Positions 54,478-64,000 of a DNA stretch of 64,000 nucleotides are shown in pieces. Origin of the DNA: Eledone cirrhosa (lineage: Eukaryota; Mollusca; Cephalopoda; Octopoda; Eledonidae); the NCBI GenBank assembly GCA_964016885.1, contig OZ024748.1:33055490-33119489 (forward strand), in the 5' to 3' direction. The position numbers and the translations under genes were made by a program. Every line of letters starts with the position of its first letter. Positions within the stretch are counted from its first letter, which is position 1. The notes beneath the pieces are model-generated. The model worked only from the letters and a program-made list of their open reading frames with translations. It had not been told where the DNA came from and did not search any database.

Positions 54478-54521
54478 CACCACTGACGATGTTGCAGATG
54501 TGCAACGAAAGATTTATGATA
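54478..54521 (+). ncRNA. Hammerhead-like motif of PLE-A3
   Basis: Core CTGACGA (54483-54489), perfect stem II GTTGCA/TGCAAC with loop GATG, GAAA (54507-54510), a weak stem III, cleavage residue A54516. Stem I pairs only TG with CA plus one further pair. Confidence 0.5.
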
Positions 54522-54725
54522 AACAATATATATGTGTTTGTGTCTATATTGTATCTGTATTATTTTTGACCGCTGGTCAGTCAATGGCAACATTGAAGAC
54601 CGAATAAATTAGATTACCGATATAAAAGACACAGAAGCGAAAAGCAAAAACCAACGAAACAGTGAATGTGTTCTGTTATTAATTCTGGCAATATTACACA
54701 AATATGACCCTCCCCAAGTATAACA

Positions 54726-54728
<3 letters not shown>

Positions 54729-54777
<49 letters not shown>
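54729..54777. repeat. (TA)n tract between PLE-A3 and the satellite
   Basis: TA dinucleotides with one TG. It joins the PLE end to the first 310-bp unit. Confidence 0.95.
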
Positions 54778-54780
<3 letters not shown>

Positions 54781-56126
54781 TATAGACATAGAATATTCGA
54801 AAATATTCTGTATGTTTATAATAAACATTTTGAAGACCTAATCGCTATAGAATAGAATACGTCACGTATTACAATTAGATTCTCGACAAAAGCAAGGGAA
54901 GTAATCTACGCGTTTCATTCTTATTAGAAATCTTCAGGACTACATATCCAGTGCTTTTATCGAGAATGACACAGCTAGAGACTTATAGAATACTTAGCTG
55001 TGTACATGAACTGGTTTGAAAGAGCGGTTGCCGGTCCGGCAGAAATTAGAAATTGGAATAAATGCTCTGAAATAGCGATATATATGTGAATATAGACATA
55101 GAATATTCGAAAATATTCTGTATGTTTATAATAAACATTTTGAAGACCTAATCGCTATAGAATAGAATACGTCACGTATTACAATTAGATTCTCGACAAA
55201 AGCAAGGGAAGTAATCTACGCGTTTCATTCTTATTAGAAATCTTCAGGACTACATATCCAGTGCTTTTATCGAGAATGACACAGCTAGAGACTTATAGAA
55301 TACTTAGCTGTGTACATGAACTGGTTTGAAAGAGCGGTTGCCGGTCCGGCAGAAATTAGAAATTGGAATAAATGCTCTGAAATAGCGATATATATGTGAA
55401 TATAGACATAGAATATTCGAAAATATTCTGTATGTTTATAATAAACATTTTGAAGACCTAATCGCTATAGAATAGAATACGTCACGTATTACAATTAGAT
55501 TCTCGACAAAAGCAAGGGAAGTAATCTACGCGTTTCATTCTTATTAGAAATCTTCAGGACTACATATCCAGTGCTTTTATCGAGAATGACACAGCTAGAG
55601 ACTTATAGAATACTTAGCTGTGTACATGAACTGGTTTGAAAGAGCGGTTGCCGGTCCGGCAGAAATTAGAAATTGGAATAAATGCTCTGAAATAGCGATA
55701 TATATGTGAATATAGACATAGAATATTCGAAAATATTCTGTATGTTTATAATAAACATTTTGAAGACCTAATCGCTATAGAATAGAATACGTCACGTATT
55801 ACAATTAGATTCTCGACAAAAGCAAGGGAAGTAATCTACGCGTTTCATTCTTATTAGAAATCTTCAGGACTACATATCCAGTGCTTTTATCGAGAATGAC
55901 ACAGCTAGAGACTTATAGAATACTTAGCTGTGTACATGAACTGGTTTGAAAGAGCGGTTGCCGGTCCGGCAGAAATTAGAAATTGGAATAAATGCTCTGA
56001 AATAGCGATATATATGTGAATATAGACATAGAATATTCGAAAATATTCTGTATGTTTATAATAAACATTTTGAAGACCTAATCGCTATAGAATAGAATAC
56101 GTCACGTATTACAATTAGATTCTCGA
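54778..56126 (-). repeat. 310-bp hammerhead satellite (retrozyme-like), block 1
   Basis: Four complete 310-bp units start with GAATATAGACATAGAATATT at 54778, 55088, 55398 and 55708. A 109-bp partial unit from 56018 ends at ATTCTCGA (56119-56126). No differences between units were seen by eye. Orientation is given by the ribozyme, which is on the minus strand at 54879-54967 and every 310 bp after (four copies). AT-rich, no coding. Transcribed and cleaved, it would release 310-nt monomers. Confidence 0.95.
54879..54967 (-). ncRNA. Hammerhead ribozyme, block 1 (first of four)
   Basis: Same fold as described at 56276-56364, in reverse complement. Copies at 54879-54967, 55189-55277, 55499-55587 and 55809-55897. 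Confidence 0.85.
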
Positions 56127-58355
56127 ATATTTTCGAATATTCTATGTCTATATTCACATATATATCGCTATTTCAGAGCATTTATTCCAATTTCTAATTT
56201 CTGCCGGACCGGCAACCGCTCTTTCAAACCAGTTCATGTACACAGCTAAGTATTCTATAAGTCTCTAGCTGTGTCATTCTCGATAAAAGCACTGGATATG
56301 TAGTCCTGAAGATTTCTAATAAGAATGAAACGCGTAGATTACTTCCCTTGCTTTTGTCGAGAATCTAATTGTAATACGTGACGTATTCTATTCTATAGCG
56401 ATTAGGTCTTCAAAATGTTTATTATAAACATACAGAATATTTTCGAATATTCTATGTCTATATTCACATATATATCGCTATTTCAGAGCATTTATTCCAA
56501 TTTCTAATTTCTGCCGGACCGGCAACCGCTCTTTCAAACCAGTTCATGTACACAGCTAAGTATTCTATAAGTCTCTAGCTGTGTCATTCTCGATAAAAGC
56601 ACTGGATATGTAGTCCTGAAGATTTCTAATAAGAATGAAACGCGTAGATTACTTCCCTTGCTTTTGTCGAGAATCTAATTGTAATACGTGACGTATTCTA
56701 TTCTATAGCGATTAGGTCTTCAAAATGTTTATTATAAACATACAGAATATTTTCGAATATTCTATGTCTATATTCACATATATATCGCTATTTCAGAGCA
56801 TTTATTCCAATTTCTAATTTCTGCCGGACCGGCAACCGCTCTTTCAAACCAGTTCATGTACACAGCTAAGTATTCTATAAGTCTCTAGCTGTGTCATTCT
56901 CGATAAAAGCACTGGATATGTAGTCCTGAAGATTTCTAATAAGAATGAAACGCGTAGATTACTTCCCTTGCTTTTGTCGAGAATCTAATTGTAATACGTG
57001 ACGTATTCTATTCTATAGCGATTAGGTCTTCAAAATGTTTATTATAAACATACAGAATATTTTCGAATATTCTATGTCTATATTCACATATATATCGCTA
57101 TTTCAGAGCATTTATTCCAATTTCTAATTTCTGCCGGACCGGCAACCGCTCTTTCAAACCAGTTCATGTACACAGCTAAGTATTCTATAAGTCTCTAGCT
57201 GTGTCATTCTCGATAAAAGCACTGGATATGTAGTCCTGAAGATTTCTAATAAGAATGAAACGCGTAGATTACTTCCCTTGCTTTTGTCGAGAATCTAATT
57301 GTAATACGTGACGTATTCTATTCTATAGCGATTAGGTCTTCAAAATGTTTATTATAAACATACAGAATATTTTCGAATATTCTATGTCTATATTCACATA
57401 TATATCGCTATTTCAGAGCATTTATTCCAATTTCTAATTTCTGCCGGACCGGCAACCGCTCTTTCAAACCAGTTCATGTACACAGCTAAGTATTCTATAA
57501 GTCTCTAGCTGTGTCATTCTCGATAAAAGCACTGGATATGTAGTCCTGAAGATTTCTAATAAGAATGAAACGCGTAGATTACTTCCCTTGCTTTTGTCGA
57601 GAATCTAATTGTAATACGTGACGTATTCTATTCTATAGCGATTAGGTCTTCAAAATGTTTATTATAAACATACAGAATATTTTCGAATATTCTATGTCTA
57701 TATTCACATATATATCGCTATTTCAGAGCATTTATTCCAATTTCTAATTTCTGCCGGACCGGCAACCGCTCTTTCAAACCAGTTCATGTACACAGCTAAG
57801 TATTCTATAAGTCTCTAGCTGTGTCATTCTCGATAAAAGCACTGGATATGTAGTCCTGAAGATTTCTAATAAGAATGAAACGCGTAGATTACTTCCCTTG
57901 CTTTTGTCGAGAATCTAATTGTAATACGTGACGTATTCTATTCTATAGCGATTAGGTCTTCAAAATGTTTATTATAAACATACAGAATATTTTCGAATAT
58001 TCTATGTCTATATTCACATATATATCGCTATTTCAGAGCATTTATTCCAATTTCTAATTTCTGCCGGACCGGCAACCGCTCTTTCAAACCAGTTCATGTA
58101 CACAGCTAAGTATTCTATAAGTCTCTAGCTGTGTCATTCTCGATAAAAGCACTGGATATGTAGTCCTGAAGATTTCTAATAAGAATGAAACGCGTAGATT
58201 ACTTCCCTTGCTTTTGTCGAGAATCTAATTGTAATACGTGACGTATTCTATTCTATAGCGATTAGGTCTTCAAAATGTTTATTATAAACATACAGAATAT
58301 TTTCGAATATTCTATGTCTATATTCACATATATATCGCTATTTCAGAGCATTTAT

Positions 58356-58361
<6 letters not shown>
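56127..58361 (+). repeat. 310-bp hammerhead satellite (retrozyme-like), block 2, inverted relative to block 1
   Basis: The same unit in opposite orientation. TCTATGTCTATATTCACATA occurs at 56141, 56451, 56761, 57071, 57381, 57691, 58001 and 58311, exactly 310 bp apart. Seven ribozymes are on the plus strand. The array stops at 58361 inside a unit and meets a TA tract. The two blocks are head-to-head, so the whole array is a palindrome about 56126. Confidence 0.95.
56276..56364 (+). ncRNA. Type I hammerhead ribozyme, block 2 (first of seven)
   Basis: Outer helix ATTCTCGATAAAAGC (56276-56290) with GCTTTTGTCGAGAAT (56350-56364), 15 pairs including one G-U. Internal loop ACTGGATAT opposite TTCCCTT. 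Stem I GTAGTC/GATTAC (56300-56305 with 56337-56342, one G-U). Core CTGAAGA (56306-56312). Stem II TTCT/AGAA with loop AATA, after a U-U mismatch at the first position. GAAA (56327-56330). Palindromic stem III ACGCGT (56330-56335). Cleavage residue A56336. Repeats at +310 up to 58136-58224. The weak points are the short stem II and a stem III that may need a dimer. Confidence 0.87.

Positions 58362-58385
<24 letters not shown>
58362..58385. repeat. (TA)n tract at satellite border
   Basis: A short TA run replaces the satellite at TTTATTCCAA and leads into the R-repeat. Confidence 0.9.
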
Positions 58386-58390
<5 letters not shown>

Positions 58391-59080
58391 TTTAATTCCC
58401 CGACATCAGTCTTATACTGTCATATCCATTCTTACTTTACAAATGTGTCTACTAAGAGTTCCATTACAATCTGTAGTAGTAAAACTACTATTTCACCAGA
58501 ACATCTGCTATCAGTCATTTATAGACAATATATATATTTTAGACCACATATCAACCTAATATATATATATATTTCCTATCAAATCTGTAGCTAAAGACAT
58601 AAAGTCAGCCTCACTACTTCATTCTGACAAGATATCAATTTATTACTAAAGATGAAGAAGATACACCAACGTTAATGTCGTGAAATAAAGCTGATAACAT
58701 CTTTGAAACTTCTAAATTGATAACAAAGAGATTATTTCTTTGGTTGTTTAGTAAAAACTAACAACACAACACATTGATTATATCTGAAGGAGGTAAGTTG
58801 ACAAGGATTTACTTAATGTCTATATTAATGTGTGTAAATAATATAATTATGTGAACCCTACAACGATCCAGTAATTATATACAAGTGAAAATATATATAA
58901 CAACATTAGAAAAATATATTTCTTCCTCCACTTTTATATATAGAAAAAAAACTTCCAAACTGAAATTTTGATGTGTTATTTTTCAATCACCAGATTCCAC
59001 TGTTACATGTGATATAAAATATATTGTTATCATGACTGTCTTTATTATTTAAAACACCTCCGTCTATATTTCAACCATTG
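58386..59080 (+). repeat. R-repeat copy 2
   Basis: Matches 9312-9860: CAATTTTAATTCC, TGTCTACTAAGAGTTCCATT and TTATTTAAAACACCTCCGTC. A 100-bp insertion (58878-58990) relative to copy 1 interrupts CAGTAATTA and CCAGATTCCAC. Ends at CCTCCGTCTAT. Confidence 0.85.
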
Positions 59081-59174
59081 GAACAACCTCAAAAAAGAAA
59101 CAGTTGCCGCACCCTCAGTCAACATTTTAATGTCAAAAATCGAAATAAATATTATGAGTGTATATAGATAGATG

Positions 59175-60220
59175 GGCACTACAACGGAATTGGCTGTCAC
59201 AAGTGAAAGTAGAAGAATGTGACGTCATTCGTCAACCTTCTCAATCGTCAAACCTTCGTTTATTTCCGTATCACCACCACCATGTGTAAATAAATAAACT
59301 TTGAAATCACCACGTTGATGCATAGTCATAGTTATCAAATTAGAAAACAAATGAAGTTCATGGGGCCGACACTACCGACTTTCTTAAAAGAAAAACAATT
59401 TAACGCGGGTAACTTCAAGATAACCTTGTTTTGTAATACTGGCAGAAATTGAAGAAAATTTCCCCCATTGAGATTCTTAGCGGGTAAAAATTATTTATGG
59501 ATGGTTGATACTCAGCTGCCAGCTGCCACGAACACAGAAAAAAGGAATTAGTATATAAAGTCCTTGACGATTGCTTGTGCTTTCGAAATATTTAAAATTC
59601 TCTATATAATTTCCTTTTTATCACGTCTGAAGCAGTAACGCTTCGAATATTTCAATAAATATTAACGAGTTACTCCCGTTTTCGTTCTTTCTTTTTTTAA
59701 TGAGGTAGAGGGTATAAGATTTGCCTGCTATTTCTAGCAACTTCAATGACCACATAATTGGTTTGTAATTTTGTTTTAAAGTGTAAGGGTTTACACAGCC
59801 ATTTATGAATTTCTAAGAGATACGTTTACGATGAGATACACTTATTAAAAATACTTTCATTGCATAGTTCCGTTCGTAAAGGCTTTACTGTACTACTCGG
59901 GAACCTTTTAATAACATACAGGATTAAGTCCATGTTTTTTCAACCAATTAATGGTATCTGCTGTAGTAGCGGTAGCGATGATTAATTCCATTTACGCTGT
60001 AGAATTCATATTTTTCAAGTTGCAAATACGTGTATTATCCCAAAGTGTAAAAACCAAATTTTGCATCAACGTAGTGATTTCAAAGTTTATTTATTTACAC
60101 ATGGTGGTGGTGGTGATACGGAAATAAACGAAGGTTTGACGATTGAGAATGTTGACGAATGACGTCAGATTGACGTCACATTCTTCTACTTTCACTTCTG
60201 ACAGCCTCCCTTATAGTGCC
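59175..60220. mobile_element. Non-autonomous DNA transposon with about 155-bp terminal inverted repeats
   Basis: Ends GGCACTA at 59175 and TAGTGCC at 60220. Inverted arms share AAGTGAAAGTAGAAGAATG, GACGTCATTCGTCAAC, AACCTTCGTTTATTTCCG and ATGTGTAAATAAATAAAC (to about 59332, and from 60060). The right arm has about 12 extra bp (a GACGTCAATCT duplication). About 720 bp of internal sequence without coding capacity. No clear target duplication. Lies between oppositely oriented R-repeats. Confidence 0.85.
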
Positions 60221-60224
60221 AACT

Positions 60225-61510
60225 ATATTGTATAATGTGAGGTAGTGAACCACATAATTAAATAGACGGAGGTAATTTAAATAATATAAATATCTTTAAT
60301 TTACTTAAAGCAATAACAAGGTACAGCTAAATATAAAATATATTTTATAATGTAAGGTAGTGAACAAGATAATTAAATAGACGGAGGTAATTAAATAATA
60401 AAGACAGCCATGATAACAATATATTTTATATCACATGTAATAGTGGAATCTGGTTAATTACTGGATCGTTGTAGGGTTCACATAATTATATTATTTACAC
60501 ACATTAATATAGACATTAAGTAAATCTTTGTCAACTTACCTCCTTCTCATATAATCAATGTGTTGTGTTGTTAGTTTTTACTGAACAAAGATATAATGTC
60601 TTTGTTATGAAATTAGAAGTTTCAAAGATGTTATCGGCTTTATTTCACGACATTAACGTTGGTGTATCTTCTTCATCTTTAGTCATAAATTGATATCTTG
60701 TCAGAATAAAGTAGTTAGGCTGACTTTATGTCTTTAGCTACAGATTTGATAGGATATATATATATATATATTAGGTTGATATGTGGGCTAAAATAAATAT
60801 ATTGTCTATAAATGACTGATAGCAGATGTTCTGGTGAAATAGTAGTTTTACTACTACAGATTGTAATGGAACTCTTAGTAGACACAATTGTAAAGTAAGA
60901 ATAGATATGACAGTGTAAGACCGATGTCAGGGAATTAAAATTGTGTGTATATATATATATAATTGTTTCACAAGATACAATTAGATTAATTAAAGTTATA
61001 ATTGTTTCTACTTTAGGCACAAGGCCAGCAATTACCCAGTGCACTACTGGTACTTTATTTTATCGACCCCGTAAGGATGAAAGGCAAAGTCAACCTCGGC
61101 GGGATTTGAACTCAGATCGTAAAGGGACGTAACTATGCTGGAAAGCATGGCGTCCGACCCTCTACCGATACTGCCAATTCACAATCAAGACAGCAGATAC
61201 TCGGTGTCGTTGGGAATGTTTCAACTCTCGTTCCGGTGTCATACATTAAAAGTCCCTGGTATAATTTAATACCTTCAGACACAGTTCTAATCGTATTTAA
61301 TTGATGGTATATCAGAAAGTATCACTCAGTAAAATATCAATTATACACCAATAATAAAACCTCTACGTAGTCTCTCTAACTGGTAGTAATAGCAGTGATA
61401 TTATCCATTACAACTTAGTTTTTTGTTTAAACTCTCCCAAGTTTAGGTATACAATCAACAGTAAATCTTTTGTACAGACTTCGGAATAAACTGGAAGACC
61501 GTCAGAATAT
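60225..61510 (-). repeat. R-repeat copy 3
   Basis: Reverse complement of the 8625-10060 copy: GGTAGTGAACCACATAATTA, GGTGAAATAGTAGTTTTACT and GAGAGACTACGTAGAGG-type segments, ending with GGAATAAACTGGAAGACCGT. Copies 2 and 3 are inverted around the TIR element. Contains a SINE-1 at 61003-61190. Confidence 0.85.
61003..61190 (-). mobile_element. SINE-1 inside R-repeat copy 3
   Basis: Reverse complement of a full SINE-1, from TTGTTTCTACTTTAGGCACA to CTCTACCGATACTGCC and AATTCAC. It sits at a different position from the SINE in R-repeat copy 1, so the two insertions are independent. Confidence 0.88.
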
Positions 61511-61519
61511 CATTCTCCA

Positions 61520-61522
61520 TCT

Positions 61523-61555
<33 letters not shown>
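61520..61555. repeat. (TA)n tract
   Basis: TA dinucleotides at the end of R-repeat copy 3. Confidence 0.9.
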
Positions 61556-61593
61556 GATATTAATAAATGGAAACTATATTTATAAAACCATAT

Positions 61594-61660
61594 TTATTTC
61601 ATTATACATATTTCAGGGATACCACATTAAATTATGGTATGCCTTCATCAGACAAAATAC
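61594..61660 (-). ncRNA. Hammerhead ribozyme, separate type, well formed
   Basis: Minus strand: stem I TATTTTGT (61659-61652), then core CTGATGA (61651-61645). A long stem II (AGG, one C-C mismatch, ATACCA and their partners; 61644-61615). GAAA (61614-61611). Stem III ATA/TAT with loop TG, cleavage residue A, then ATGAAATA pairing back to stem I (eight pairs, two of them G-U). All core bases are canonical. Probably the end of a PLE or retrozyme of which little else remains. Confidence 0.75.
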
Positions 61661-61764
61661 AATATATAACAGATTTACAAATAGCTTTGACGTACCCTTT
61701 TAAAATACAACCATTACTTTTGGAGGCTCTCTGGATAGTTTACATTGTTTTAATAAGTCATAGT

Positions 61765-61980
61765 GTTAAGCACAATTAGAAAAAGACGAAGAGAAAGAAA
61801 AAGAAAAAGACGGAGAGAGAGAAAAGAACAAAGACGGAGAGAGAGAAAGAAAGAGAAAGAAAACCTGGAGAAATATCGGAGAGAGAGAGAAATGTATGTC
61901 GAAAAGAAAGAGATAAATAAAGATAGGAGGAAATAAAAAATAAAAAATAAAAAAGAAAGAAAAGGAAGAAATAAGAAAAA
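61765..61980 (+). repeat. GA-rich purine tract
   Basis: Imperfect GACGGAGAGAGAGAAA units. The Phe/Ser-rich frames on the minus strand come from this composition. Confidence 0.85.
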
Positions 61981-61983
61981 CAA

Positions 61984-62790
61984 ATGCAACAGAAAGATAT
62001 CAAGTCATCATACAGAGAGAAAAACTCTAATAAAAATATATTTGATGAAAAATCGCAGTATTACAACGAAGCGTTAGGTAGAGCTGGATATAGAAATAAA
62101 ATTAAATACATCGATAATAATAATAATAAGCAAACTAACCAAAATAATAACAATTTCAATTACGGTAACAACTTTAACAACTATAATAGAAAACATTACA
62201 ATAATTCCAAAAGCCGAAAAAGAAATAGAACTAGAAATGTATTATGGTTTGCTCCCCCTTTCTCTCTAAATATTAAAACCCCTATTGCTAAACTATTCTT
62301 TAAAGCTCTTGACACACGCTTCCCTAGAACACATAAATATTACTCAATTTAAAATTAACTTACTCGTCCACCAAAAATTTAGCACAAAATATTAATAGAA
62401 TTAATAATAGGAATTTAAAACCTAACCAAAATACCAATAATAACCCAAACAATATTCAATTAAATAACTGTAACTGTAGAAATAAATCTAACTGTCCGTT
62501 AAATAACAACTGCTTAGCTAAAAATGTAGTGTACAATTGTAATGTTAAAACTAATTTAAATTCATTTAACTATGTTGGTTCCACCTCTACAGAATTTAAA
62601 TTTCGCTTCATAAGAATTCTTTCACAGATCCAAACAAGAGATCTTCAACTTCGCTATCTAGCCTACTATGGGAGCTAAAACGAGATAATATTAAATATTC
62701 GATGAATTGGAATATTATTTCAGAAGCTACTCCTTTTAATTCCTCTTTGTGGTCTTTGTATTGAAGAAATATTCTTTATATTAAAGTCCA
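61984..62790 (+). pseudogene. PLE-C2 fragment: pre-nuclease region and GIY-YIG domain, broken
   Basis: From 61984: Asn-rich linker, then NVLWFAPPFSLNIKTPIAKL, FFKALDTRFPRTHKY (a conserved PLE linker block with aromatic-PP and N-x-KT) and a stop at 62350-62352. Further frames contain NCNCRNKSNCPLNNNCLAKN, VVYNCNV, FNYVGSTSTEFKFRF (the GIY-YIG core with VG in place of IG). Then HKNSFTDPNKRSSTSLSSLL and WELKRDNIKYSMNWNIISEA end it. Same family as PLE-C1 at 13.6 kb. At least three frame lesions; no RT domain. Confidence 0.75.
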
Positions 62791-64000
62791 AATCCCTTAA
62801 TTTAAGGAACAATTTATTCAGTTGCTGCAGACATAGATTGAACTCAACGTTTAAATATAAATATAAATTTAAAATGTAGTATTATTAATTAAGTAATTTT
62901 AGTTAATATATGGAACCTGTCGATAAATCATTAGATTCCTTCAACTTTTTCTTTTTAAACTTTCTTCCTAAATATAAACAAGGATATAATAAACTACTCT
63001 AAAATGTCTATACTTCCAATGTATTAAATAAAATATACGTAAGGTAAATTTCTATACTAAATATAAGGTTATCTGTAGAATCATTGGGTTTTTAAATCTT
63101 TTAAATTATTTTTATTGATTTGTTTTGATTATAATAGCTTCTCATAACTTTCATAAGTCTACCCTTTCAATATCTTGATTGAGATACACGTAGGATAAAT
63201 TTCTATACTAAATATATAAAACATATTATTTTAACTTAAGATACTCTATAGTGTTTTAAAGATATTTAATGCTTTGATATTTCTAGATTTCTTTTGTCTA
63301 TACTGATATAGTTACATTTCCAAAATATATTCCTTTGGTATTTTAAATTTATATTGTTATGGTTATATTTACAAGTTATAATCCTTTAGCAATATATTGA
63401 TATTTGATTATCTCTATACAAATGCATATGTGTATATTAACATGCATAAAAGATCTTATAGGTTTTTTGTGTCTATATATGTCTGTATATATACATGAGC
63501 GATGCGTGACGACGCACGCAAATATTTATTTATACATATGTATGTGTATATATGTATGTGTATATATCTATGTGGTTGAGAGGTATGTTGGAGATATGCA
63601 TAATATTAACCACATGAATGGTAATCGTATATATGAGGACTTGAATGTTAATCGTATATATTTGTATATATATACTGTGAAGTTTTTATAACACAAGGAA
63701 TGTATAGCAGTGATTAAGAGAATTCATTTACGTTTTGTATGGCTATATTGTTGGCTTGAGTAAACATAATTTCTATTTTCAGGACGTGCGTATCTATGTA
63801 TATATATATACATATATATTTGTATGTCGTTGCATAAAATACTGATCTCTATAGCAAGGGTACATTTTGAACTCAGATTTTGGTATATTGATCTCAAGTT
63901 TCTAAACTAAACATATAGTCATTATTGAACAATGTTTAATTTCTCATATTATATATCTATGTCCCATTCATGAATATTGATACTTATATTTTTATTATTC
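62791..64000. other. AT-rich non-coding region
   Basis: Probably begins with the PLE-C2 3' region. AAATTTCTATACTAAATATA occurs at 63046 and 63199. TA/TG repeats at 63470-63570 and 63795-63830. No supported gene; the 95-codon frame at 63404-63691 follows the TATG repeat. Confidence 0.5.

Larger units (their letters stand above)
53866..54728 (+). mobile_element. PLE-A3, 5'-truncated
   Basis: Closely related to PLE-A1 from AACTGTAAAACTAGAAACG onward, through the nuclease, TAAA tracts and hammerhead-like motif to GACCCTCCCCAAGTATAAC and a TA tract. Has the uninterrupted site of the SINE found in A1. Confidence 0.85.

Noticed and set aside
61750..62003. Phe/Ser-rich minus-strand membrane-like frames
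   Set aside because: Produced by the GA-rich purine tract; no conserved protein pattern.

Overview
This window reads as a piece of a repeat-saturated mollusc genome, most likely a cephalopod of the octopus type. The reasons are a single-exon array of near-identical C2H2 zinc fingers, abundant RTE-clade LINEs carrying a PHD-like zinc finger behind the reverse transcriptase, several tRNA-derived SINE families, GIY-YIG Penelope-like elements (PLEs) and very long (TA)n and (CATA)n tracts. That identification is inference from repeat style, not from a marker gene. No bacterial or organellar genes were seen. Family labels used here (PLE-A to D, SINE-1 to 3, RTE-A to G, R-repeat, D-repeat) are local to this report.

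Layout. 1-8.6 kb: PLE fragments, including a head-to-head inverted PLE pair (about 6.0-8.3 kb), with SINEs and microsatellites. 8.6-10.1 kb: an unclassified R-repeat whose relatives recur in both orientations at 58.4-61.5 kb. 10.1-20.7 kb: RTE LINEs, three decayed copies and one (CDS 17232-20462, minus) with an uninterrupted 1076-residue endonuclease plus reverse transcriptase ORF. 20.9-22.6 kb: an internally deleted Tigger/pogo transposon with both ends and a TA duplication. 24.1-29.1 kb: a broken Tx1/L1-like LINE. 29.2-32.2 kb: PLE and RTE remnants. 33.1-35.3 kb: the only convincing host gene, an 18-finger C2H2 protein, with dead fingers downstream split by an RTE insertion. 36.0-36.6 kb: a foldback element with an 8-bp target duplication. 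39.3-41.2 kb: RTE deletion derivative and a 49-bp minisatellite. About 41.3-50.4 kb: a decayed Helitron carrying a nearly complete hAT transposon (42881-46242) inside its helicase region. 50.4-54.7 kb: SINEs, microsatellites, a 298-bp palindrome and PLE-A3. 54.78-58.36 kb: a 310-bp satellite in two opposed blocks. 58.4-64 kb: R-repeats, a TIR element and another PLE fragment.

Most interesting system. Each complete 310-bp satellite unit contains a sequence that folds as a type I hammerhead ribozyme: CTGAAGA and GAAA core boxes, a palindromic ACGCGT stem III, a 6-bp stem I, then an internal loop and a 15-bp outer helix. Eleven copies are present, four on the minus strand and seven on the plus strand. 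This is the architecture of a metazoan retrozyme (non-autonomous, circular-RNA-forming retroelement). Further hammerhead motifs, from well-formed to degenerate, lie in PLE ends at about 6.2, 8.1, 8.6, 29.3, 54.5 and 61.6 kb and in both arms of the 52.1-52.3 kb palindrome. The window therefore holds at least five different hammerhead types together with the PLEs that could in principle supply reverse transcriptase.

Almost everything else is transposon debris with frameshifts or stops. Boundaries without visible target duplications are approximate, and similarity between copies was judged by eye.
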